Source: Nitrospirota bacterium
GTDB taxonomy: Bacteria > Nitrospirota > Nitrospiria > JACQBZ01
Direction of reading: 5' to 3'
DNA: 9,219 nt
NCBI GenBank assembly: GCA_016198945.1
Contig: JACQHO010000223.1
Coordinates: 1-9,219, forward strand
The notes beneath the pieces are model-generated. The model was given only the letters and a program-made list of their open reading frames with translations. It was not told where the DNA came from and did no database searches. This document shows, piece by piece, positions 1-5,923 of this stretch (its first letter is position 1; each line of letters opens with the position of its first letter). The position numbers and the translations under genes were made by a program.

Positions 1-1
1 T

Positions 2-2866
2 AAACCGCATTTCGGGAAAAGGGTCCCCTTTGCCCGTCATCATGGACCGGCTCCCTGGTTGGAGCCGATTCATATGGAAAAGGAAAACGGCTCTTTAGCC
101 TCGGATCCGGGCGGCAAGGGGGCGGCGGGCATGGAGACAAACCAGCCGGCCAAGCCCGGTGAGCAGGGTCGTTGGAGCCTCTGCCCGGAGAATGCCGGGC
201 GGAAGCAATACACGATTCATTTTATTCAAACGCCGGTTCAGTTGACGAAGGGGCTTGGCAAGGAAAAGCCGATTGTGGATCCGAACGGTCTCCTCTACGT
301 CCTGAAAGAGGAAGAGGACGGTATCCGAGCCAATCCGGCGAGCGATAAAACCATTCCACTGGTCTATCGCTCCAATGTCTACGACTGTGTCGATGTCCTC
401 TTCAAGAGCGAGTGGGAGGATAACGACACCACGAATTTCCAGATGTCGAAAATCAATATTCATATCCACTTTATCCAGTTCGACAACCAGGCTTCGGACG
501 GCGTGATCACCGGCATGTCCTACGAGCAGGCGGTGCGGCCGTTCACCCAGATGAAAAAGGAAAAACAGAAGGGGCTTCCGACCCCGATGAACGCCGTTCT
601 CACCGAGGAGGTCAAGGCGGGGGCGGACAGCATCAAGATCAAAATGGCCGAGGGGGCAACCCCCTTCCATGTCGGAACCGATCTCATGGTGGGCATGGAT
701 GAGGTGAAGACCGGGGAGATCCGCTGGATCAAGGCGATCAACGGCGACACGATCACCTTTACCGAGCCGTTTAAAAACGCGCACAAAAAAGGCGAGATTG
801 CTTCGGTCGAATGGGTCCGGTACCGTTATTGGGTGGATTCCGACAGCGGTACGGTCTTCTGGCATGACCATGCCTTCGGGGCCACGACCTGGCCGCACGG
901 CGGCGTCGGCGCGATGATTATCGAGCCGGTCGGGGCCACCTATCATCATCCGAAAACGGGAGATCCGATTCGAAGCGGACCGCTCGCGGACATTCGTTCG
1001 ACCGACCCGATCGGGTACGGGGTGAACGGAAGCTTCCGCGAGCTGGTGGTGATGCCGCATGACACCGTGCCGACCACCGCGCAGGTGGTCACGGCCGGGA
1101 ATCCGCCGGGCCAGTCGATGCAGGCCGCGATCGATGCCGGTCAGACGCTTTCGTTCCAGATGCCCTATGATCTGGACAAAGTGGCCGTCCCGATGCTGAA
1201 CGGCGGAACGCATACCACCGGCGGCGGTTTCAATTTCCGGGCCGAATCGGTTTCACGCCGGCTCAAGATCAATCCGGATCCTTCACTGGTCTTTTCAAGC
1301 CAGGTCCATCAGGATCCGAGCACCGTAATGATGCGCGCCTACCTGGGCGATACGATGGTCTTCCGCCTGTTGCATACCTTGATGAACGAATCCCATGTCT
1401 GGCATCTGGCGGGCCATGCCTTCCGCACGGAGCGATATGCCGAGAAATCGGACTTCCGGAACGCGCACCATGTCGGAATTGCCGAGCGGTACGATTTGGT
1501 GACGAAGGCCGGGGGACCCCAGCAGATGGCCGGGGATTATCTGCACTACAACGGCCGCGCCTCCCATCTCTCGGAAGGGAGCTGGGGGATCGTCCGGGTA
1601 TTGGATAAGGAGACGGCCGATCTGAAGAAACTTCCGGGCCGGGATGAAATTCCGGCCTCGGCGAAGTCGGTCTGTCCGGCCGATGCCCCGGTCAAGACCT
1701 TCAATGTAATCGCGGCCGATCGGGCCTTGAAATTCAACCCGAACGCGCCGGATCTGATCGAGGTGGATTTCGACCGGAAACTGCAGGTGGCCAACCCGAT
1801 GGGCAAGATCTATATGCTCGAGGGGGAAAAGTCGAAGGTGGCGGAAGGCGGGGCCCAGCCGATGCCGCTGACACTGCATGTGAATGTGGGCGACTGCATC
1901 AAAGTCAATCTGAAAAACGAAATGAAAGCGAGCCGCGCGTCGTTCTCCGCGGACATGCTGGCGTTCGATCCGAAGGATTCCCACGGGGCGAATGTCGGGA
2001 ATAATCCGGGCGACCAGACGGTGGCCCCGGGCAAGAGCCGGACCTATACCTTCTACGCGCCTCCGCAGTACGGGGAGACCGCGGCCATCGTGTGGGATTG
2101 GGGCAATTTCATTAATAATGTCCGTGACGGATTGTTCGGCGCGATCATCGTGGGCCCGAAGGGGTCGAAGTACCGCGATCCGAAAACGGGCGAGGATGTG
2201 ACGATGAAAAATGCCTGGCAGGCGGACGTGATCGTGGACCGGTCGCTTCCGGAGAATGCGAACCGGTCGGACTTCCGGGATGCGTCTTTATTCTTCCAGG
2301 ATGAAGACAACATCATCGGGACCTCCTTCATGCCGTACATCCAGCAGATTGCGGGCCTGACCGGGGTGAACTACCGGAGCGAGCCGTGGTCCTATCGTGA
2401 AGAGGCCGGATGCGAGCTGGGGAATATGTTCACGCCGTGTCTGGCGGGCGCGTCGGATCCGGTGACGCCGACGATTACCGCGCATGCGGGGGATCCGGTC
2501 CGAATCCATGTCTTCGGGGCGTTCAACGAGCAGAACCAGATCTTCAGTCTGGAAGGACACGAATGGCCGTTCAAGCCGAATATGCCGGGCGCCGATATGT
2601 TGAGCAGCCTTCAATTCGGCGGATCGGAATATCTCGATGTCTTTCTGAAGGAAGGCGCCGGCGGTCCGTTTGCCATTCCCGGGAACTATATCTGGCAGAA
2701 CCACCGTATGCCGTTTGCCCAGGCCGGTCAGTGGGGCTATCTGAAGGTGCTCCCGGCCGGGGATAACAAGATTCAGCCGCTCAACAGCGGCGGACCGGGA
2801 AGACGGACGGCCGAGATGCAACAGGAGGAAACGACCGGCGTCCCGGTTTCGATGCTTCAGAAGTAG
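2..2866 (+). CDS. Large multicopper-oxidase-fold protein, 5' end outside window
   Basis: Predicted exported cupredoxin-fold protein of the multicopper oxidase superfamily; substrate unknown. The frame is open from position 2, and the codons before the first candidate starts (TTG 59; ATG 74, with GGAG 9 nt upstream) read like protein (PFARHHGPAPWLEP), so I treat the gene as truncated by the window. Residues are counted from position 2 (954 in window). The first half has HIH (154-156), an inserted beta module (about 199-271), HDH (288-290), HVWHLAGH (465-472) and HYNGRASH (515-522), matching the four oxidase ligand loops in order. Compared with the canonical HPxHLHGH and HCHxxxH loops, Ala470 replaces a His, and Tyr516/Asn517 sit where the type 1 Cys and a type 3 His belong. 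The second half (about 564-930) repeats the architecture with nearly all ligands lost. The fold is clear; classical laccase-type catalysis is doubtful. A hairpin terminator follows the stop, then two blue-copper-like genes. Confidence 0.85.
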   Translation, partial: KPHFGKRVPFARHHGPAPWLEPIHMEKENGSLASDPGGKGAAGMETNQPAKPGEQGRWSLCPENAGRKQYTIHFIQTPVQLTKGLGKEKPIVDPNGLLYVLKEEEDGIRANPASDKTIPLVYRSNVYDCVDVLFKSEWEDNDTTNFQMSKINIHIHFIQFDNQASDGVITGMSYEQAVRPFTQMKKEKQKGLPTPMNAVLTEEVKAGADSIKIKMAEGATPFHVGTDLMVGMDEVKTGEIRWIKAINGDTITFTEPFKNAHKKGEIASVEWVRYRYWVDSDSGTVFWHDHAFGATTWPHGGVGAMIIEPVGATYHHPKTGDPIRSGPLADIRSTDPIGYGVNGSFRELVVMPHDTVPTTAQVVTAGNPPGQSMQAAIDAGQTLSFQMPYDLDKVAVPMLNGGTHTTGGGFNFRAESVSRRLKINPDPSLVFSSQVHQDPSTVMMRAYLGDTMVFRLLHTLMNESHVWHLAGHAFRTERYAEKSDFRNAHHVGIAERYDLVTKAGGPQQMAGDYLHYNGRASHLSEGSWGIVRVLDKETADLKKLPGRDEIPASAKSVCPADAPVKTFNVIAADRALKFNPNAPDLIEVDFDRKLQVANPMGKIYMLEGEKSKVAEGGAQPMPLTLHVNVGDCIKVNLKNEMKASRASFSADMLAFDPKDSHGANVGNNPGDQTVAPGKSRTYTFYAPPQYGETAAIVWDWGNFINNVRDGLFGAIIVGPKGSKYRDPKTGEDVTMKNAWQADVIVDRSLPENANRSDFRDASLFFQDEDNIIGTSFMPYIQQIAGLTGVNYRSEPWSYREEAGCELGNMFTPCLAGASDPVTPTITAHAGDPVRIHVFGAFNEQNQIFSLEGHEWPFKPNMPGADMLSSLQFGGSEYLDVFLKEGAGGPFAIPGNYIWQNHRMPFAQAGQWGYLKVLPAGDNKIQPLNSGGPGRRTAEMQQEETTGVPVSMLQK

Positions 2867-2887
2867 GGATCGAACAGGTATTACAGA

Positions 2888-2935
2888 GAAATCAGGACAG
2901 GGACACCCATCATCCCCGTCCTGATTTCTTGTTTG
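2888..2935 (+). terminator. Intrinsic terminator or attenuator hairpin
   Basis: The arms 2888-2902 and 2914-2928 are inverted repeats: 11 consecutive pairs, one A/C mismatch (2899/2917), then three G-C pairs, around an 11-nt loop. The hairpin is followed by a T-rich tract, ttcttgttt. It lies 21 nt after the oxidase stop and ends about 22 nt before the next start codon. I saw no convincing promoter in the 83-nt spacer, so the downstream pair probably depends on read-through past this hairpin, which would lower its expression relative to the oxidase gene. An undetected promoter is the alternative. Confidence 0.75.
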
Positions 2936-2949
2936 TAAGGGGGAATGCA

Positions 2950-3873
2950 GTGAAGAAATTTTTCGTCCACGGTTTCGGAATAGCAGCGGCCTGCCTTCTT
3001 GGATTTTCCGGGACAGCCATCGGTTACGAGGAAATGGAAGTTAAAGAGGGCGGATCCATTACCGGCCGGGTGATCTTGCAAGGCGCGGTTCCAGCCCCGC
3101 GCGCGTTTCCGCTCGTCCTCTATCCTTTTGGACCGTTCTGTAAAAAAATTTCGAACGGGGATGGCTTGATCCTCCTGGAGGAGTTTTTAGTCGGACCGAA
3201 CGGGGGAATGCAGGATGCCATCGTGGCGGTGCAGAAGGTGACGAAAGGAAAACCGTTTCCCTCGATCAAGGCGGATCTGGAGACGGTCGATTGCATGTTC
3301 CATCCGGTGGATGTTCCGATCAATGAGCAGTTCCGGACGGATGAAAGCGGGAAGCTGCGCCATGCCCATCCCCTGGTCGCGGTCATTCAAAATCCCCAGG
3401 ACATTTCGGTCGTCAACAGGGACCCCATTATTCACAACGGGCAGGTATTCCAGAGCGAGAAGGGGAATATTATCTTGAACTTTCCCTTGCCGGTTTCGAC
3501 CGAGCCACGAGGCGGAACGATTCATCTTACACGAGGCCGGCGAATCACCCAGATGATTTGCGGAATGCATGAATTCATGCAGACCTGGGGCTTCGTGGTG
3601 GATAATCCCTACTATGCAAAGACGAAACGGGACGGAACCTTCACCATCGACAAACTGCCGCCGGGAACCTATCGGGTAACCGCCTGGCATCCGCATCTGA
3701 AACCGGTCGAGCGGGAAGTGACCATCCTTCCGAGCGGAGCAGCCGCCTTGAATTTTGAGTTTGATGCCGGCCAGGTCAAGCGGCCGGAGTACGAACGGCA
3801 GGAGCAATTCCGGGTCGGGCCGGAGGCCCTTCCTCATCAGCATCTGGAAAGCTGCGAGGCCCCGTACTGTTAA
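2950..3873 (+). CDS. Exported blue-copper (cupredoxin-like) protein with CarboxypepD_reg-like domain, copy 1
   Basis: 307 aa. I chose GTG 2950 because AGGGGG (2938-2943) sits 6 nt upstream and a typical signal peptide follows (VKKFFVHGFGIAAACLLGF, cleavage probably near AIG/YEE). A TTG at 2929 in the same frame lies inside the terminator and is unlikely. The central domain carries a plausible complete type 1 copper ligand set: His162 (IIHNGQ), then Cys204, His207 and Met210 in CGMHEFM, the short C-x2-H-x2-M loop known from amicyanin. Cys64 and Cys115 are conserved in the next gene and may form a disulfide. Residues about 226-275 (DGTFTIDKLPPGTYRVTAWHPH) resemble a carboxypeptidase regulatory-like beta-sandwich. 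The tail ends HQHLESCEAPYC, which could bind metal and is absent from the paralogue. Predicted role: periplasmic or surface electron transfer, probably with the upstream oxidase-fold protein. The fold assignment is from motifs only. Confidence 0.85.
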   Translation: MKKFFVHGFGIAAACLLGFSGTAIGYEEMEVKEGGSITGRVILQGAVPAPRAFPLVLYPFGPFCKKISNGDGLILLEEFLVGPNGGMQDAIVAVQKVTKGKPFPSIKADLETVDCMFHPVDVPINEQFRTDESGKLRHAHPLVAVIQNPQDISVVNRDPIIHNGQVFQSEKGNIILNFPLPVSTEPRGGTIHLTRGRRITQMICGMHEFMQTWGFVVDNPYYAKTKRDGTFTIDKLPPGTYRVTAWHPHLKPVEREVTILPSGAAALNFEFDAGQVKRPEYERQEQFRVGPEALPHQHLESCEAPYC

Positions 3874-3877
3874 GGAG
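3872..3877 (+). promoter_or_regulatory. Shine-Dalgarno site favouring a TTG start for the next gene
   Basis: The strong site AAGGAG overlaps the TAA stop of the upstream gene. It touches ATG 3878 directly (spacing 0), which is too close for normal initiation, but sits 6 nt from TTG 3884 in the same frame. The sequence therefore favours the TTG start, two codons shorter. The overlap with the upstream stop suggests translational coupling of the two paralogues. Confidence 0.55.
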
Positions 3878-3883
3878 ATGGAA

Positions 3884-4756
3884 TTGGCGCATCAAGGAAC
3901 GGTGATAAGAGGGGTCGGTCTGCTCGTCCTGGCCGCGTTGACCTGGATCGGTTCCGGGACGGCGCAGTCGTATGAAGAGATAACGGTCGGCTCGGGAGGA
4001 AAAATCACGGGAAAGGTGGCCATGAGCGGGACGCCCCCGCCATCAAGGATCTTCCATTTGGTTTTTTCTCCCAACCTGGATTTTTGCGGCCGGATCTCGG
4101 ACGGAAAGGGAAACCGACTATTGAAGGAATTTCGCGTCACGCCGGACGGCGGATTTGCGGATGTGGTCGTGGCCGTGGTCGGGGTGGGGCGGGGCAAGAA
4201 GTTCGATTACACGCCGCGGATCGAGCTTGAGAATTGCCGTATCGGTCCGTTCATCACGCCGGTTCGGAACCATCATCGGTTTGAGATCGAGAACAAAGAT
4301 AAGATCGTGCATGATATCCAGGGTTACACCCTCGAGGATCCGTACACCTTTGCCATGTTCAACAAACCGATGCTGCCGGAGAGCCGCGCGGAGAAGCCCA
4401 TTCGGATGCGGAAGGGCCATTACATCTTCAGGACGCAGTGCGGGGTGCATGATTTCATGCAGTCGTGGGGGATGGCCGTCGGAAACCCGTACTTTGCCGT
4501 GTCGAGGGCGGATGGAACCTACGAGATTCCGGATCTGCCTCCGGGGGAGTACGACGTGATCGCCTGGCATCCGCATATGGCGGTGCAGGCGCAAAGGGTG
4601 GTCGTGTCCGAAAACGGGTCGGCGCGGCTGGACTTTCAGTTTGACGCCGCCCAGGTGGACATTCCGCTGCACGACTTACAAACCGCCTACCGGCTCGAAA
4701 CCGCGTTGGGAGTCCGAACACTTCCCGTTCCTTCCGTTGAACTTCAGACGCCTTAA
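3884..4756 (+). CDS. Exported blue-copper (cupredoxin-like) protein with CarboxypepD_reg-like domain, copy 2
   Basis: 290 aa from TTG 3884 (ATG 3878 and GTG 3902 are alternatives in the same frame; spacing of AAGGAG favours 3884). The N-terminus is a signal peptide with hydrophobic core GVGLLVLAALTWIG and cleavage near AQS/YEE. This is a clear paralogue of the preceding gene: both mature proteins begin YEE, carry GGxITGxV, share two Cys (here 68 and 118), and have the ligand pattern His143 (IVHDIQGY), Cys186, His189, Met192 (CGVHDFM). The His-to-Cys spacing is 43 here and 42 in copy 1. Residues about 207-255 (DGTYEIPDLPPGEYDVIAWHPH) form the carboxypeptidase-regulatory-like domain. Unlike copy 1, the C-terminus has no His/Cys tail. 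It starts 10 nt after copy 1, so the two are very probably co-transcribed and translationally coupled. Predicted periplasmic or extracellular type 1 copper electron carrier; partner unproven. Confidence 0.86.
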   Translation: MAHQGTVIRGVGLLVLAALTWIGSGTAQSYEEITVGSGGKITGKVAMSGTPPPSRIFHLVFSPNLDFCGRISDGKGNRLLKEFRVTPDGGFADVVVAVVGVGRGKKFDYTPRIELENCRIGPFITPVRNHHRFEIENKDKIVHDIQGYTLEDPYTFAMFNKPMLPESRAEKPIRMRKGHYIFRTQCGVHDFMQSWGMAVGNPYFAVSRADGTYEIPDLPPGEYDVIAWHPHMAVQAQRVVVSENGSARLDFQFDAAQVDIPLHDLQTAYRLETALGVRTLPVPSVELQTP

Positions 4757-4790
4757 TTCTCACCGACAGGACACACGATTCTCATGTGAA

Positions 4791-4810
4791 GGGCGTACGG
4801 CCGTACGCCC
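4791..4810. repeat. Perfect 20-bp palindrome between convergent genes (REP-like or bidirectional terminator)
   Basis: GGGCGTACGG is followed directly by its reverse complement CCGTACGCCC. It fills most of the 54-nt gap between the stop of the second blue-copper gene (4756) and the stop of the oppositely oriented gene (4811). There is no T-run on either side, so a classical intrinsic terminator is not supported. The flanking CGCCCCTACT is also present at 6841-6850, which hints at a dispersed intergenic palindrome family. Its position between two stops fits transcription termination in both directions. Confidence 0.6.
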
Positions 4811-5383
4811 CTACTCCAGATACGTCGGATTGCGTTTGTCCTCGCCCGTGAGGCGCCGGTAGAGCTCATGAAACTGCGCCGTGGTCAGAGCGGGATCGGA
4901 CAGTCGCTTCAGATCCTCCGGCTGGATCGGGATCTCGGATTTTTCATCAAAGGCGGATGATCCGATCACGATATGGTCCGGGAAGAATCGGTACTCCGGC
5001 AGTAGAGATTTAATGTCCCGGTTGTAGGTGATCGCCAGCCGGATCGCCAGGCGGGCGACATCGGCCGGGATGTTCTTCCCGATCGCGATGTTCTCCGGAG
5101 GATTCCCGAGCCGGAAGAATTGGGGCCGGATTCGGGTGATTCCCGCCGCTTCAAGTTCTTTCTTGATCGCCTCCAGATCGCCCTTCCGTTCCCTGGCCAG
5201 GAAAAGCTCGACCAGAATTTTGCCGTGGGTTTCCGGACCCTCCGACGGCCGCGCGACCGGGGGGGCTGGATTTTCGATTTTCCCCGCCGGTTCGGCGGCC
5301 TCGATATTCCTATCCGTGTTTAGAATCGTGTATAATAATATAAGGAAGATGAAGAGCCGCGAATAATTTCTTGCTGTTTTCAT
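4811..5383 (-). CDS. Small exported protein of unknown function
   Basis: 190 aa from ATG at 5383-5381, preceded by a weak GGGGA site 6-7 nt upstream. An in-frame start further upstream (5473) would overlap the divergent neighbour and is less likely. An N-terminal signal or anchor segment (LFIFLILLYTIL, residues 10-21) is followed by possible cleavage near IEA/AEP and a Pro-rich linker (to about residue 50). The remainder is a compact, charged alpha/beta-looking region that includes LLPEYRFFPDHIVIGSSAFDE and ends with a helical segment LTTAQFHELYRRLTGEDKR. I do not recognise a named family and see no catalytic motif or metal site. It converges on the blue-copper genes across the 20-bp palindrome and is divergent from the OB-fold-like gene, with an 81-nt shared upstream region. 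Probable location is the periplasm or inner-membrane surface. Confidence 0.75.
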   Translation of the reverse strand: MKTARNYSRLFIFLILLYTILNTDRNIEAAEPAGKIENPAPPVARPSEGPETHGKILVELFLARERKGDLEAIKKELEAAGITRIRPQFFRLGNPPENIAIGKNIPADVARLAIRLAITYNRDIKSLLPEYRFFPDHIVIGSSAFDEKSEIPIQPEDLKRLSDPALTTAQFHELYRRLTGEDKRNPTYLE

Positions 5384-5464
5384 TGAGATCCCCAAAGGTT
5401 TGACCGGTCCGCATGCGATGCGAACGATAGTATCAGAAACCGATTCGATTGAGAAGGGTGTTTT
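5384..5464. other. Divergent intergenic region, no convincing promoter
   Basis: This 81-nt spacer must hold the control of both divergent genes. On the + strand TTGACC (5400-5405) resembles a -35 box, but the best -10-like string, TAGTAT (5428-5433), is 22 nt away, which is too far. On the - strand TACTAT with TTCTCA at 17-nt spacing matches consensus only 4/6 in each box. Two short palindromes, GACCGGTC and CGCATGCG, could be protein-binding sites. I do not call a promoter here. Confidence 0.4.
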
Positions 5465-5923
5465 ATGACCCATGCCTGTTCAAGACGTCGCGGCAAAAAG
5501 CCCGTCATCGGACTCATCCGACCGACCCTGGCGGTTCTCCTGTTCCTTTTATCATCGCTTGTATCCTCGGAAAACCTTGAGGCCAAAGGGCCGCAGAAAG
5601 AACTTCCGATGCTCGTGACCGTAAACGATTTGGCCGAACAGCCCGGAGAATACGACGGCCACCGCGTGGTGGTGACCGGACGGATCCAATCCATGGAGAT
5701 CCAGAGAGGACGGCGCGGGAGCGAGTATTTAATCCTTGTTCTGGAGGATGACTCGGCTGAATCTTCCGTCAATGTAAAACCGGTCAAGATCTTCAGTCCG
5801 ACTCTTCCCAAACTGCAGGAAGGCGATCCGGCCCTGGTGCAGGGTGTTTATCACAAAGAAGGCCGGCAGGGTGGGCGGCCGTGGGAGCATTTCGTGGATG
5901 CCGAAGTCATCCTGCGGAATTAG
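5465..5923 (+). CDS. Small exported OB-fold-like protein
   Basis: 152 aa from ATG 5465, with GAGAAGGG (5451-5458) 6 nt upstream. The N-terminus is basic (SRRRGKK), then hydrophobic (LAVLLFLLSSLV), giving a signal peptide or anchor with cleavage probably near residues 33-41. The mature part begins with VTVNDLAEQPGEYDGHRVVVTGRI, a pattern typical of small OB-fold proteins in which a substance or ligand-binding barrel is introduced by a 'pathway step then GxxVxVxGxV' strand pair. Later strands follow: EYLILVLEDD, DPALVQGVYHKEG and HFVDAEVIL. OB folds of this kind bind nucleic acid, oligosaccharide or protein, and export makes a nucleic-acid role less likely. The stop is directly adjacent (no gap) to the stop of the opposing OmpA-family gene. 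Function is unknown; the fold call is from strand pattern only. Confidence 0.75.
   Translation: MTHACSRRRGKKPVIGLIRPTLAVLLFLLSSLVSSENLEAKGPQKELPMLVTVNDLAEQPGEYDGHRVVVTGRIQSMEIQRGRRGSEYLILVLEDDSAESSVNVKPVKIFSPTLPKLQEGDPALVQGVYHKEGRQGGRPWEHFVDAEVILRN

Noticed and set aside
95..1213. Long open frame of 372 codons on the - strand
   Set aside because: It is antisense to the multicopper-oxidase-fold gene, its translation is rich in Arg/His/Gly without domain signs, and the + strand frame carries clear family motifs.
1295..1984. Open frame of 229 codons on the - strand
   Set aside because: Shadow of the same oxidase-fold gene, caused by its GC-rich codon use; no ribosome site or recognisable domain.
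3187..3843. Open frame of 218 codons on the - strand
   Set aside because: Antisense to the first cupredoxin gene, whose signal peptide and copper motif are convincing.
100..4345. Repeated GGATCC strings
   Set aside because: They mostly reflect in-frame Asp-Pro and Gly-Ser codons in GC-rich genes; spacing is irregular, so no repeat element is indicated.
5331..5367. TATAAT-like box followed by AAGGAAG and a tiny five-codon + strand frame
   Set aside because: The AT-rich string lies within the signal-peptide codons of the - strand gene, has no -35 box, and the frame is too short to support.
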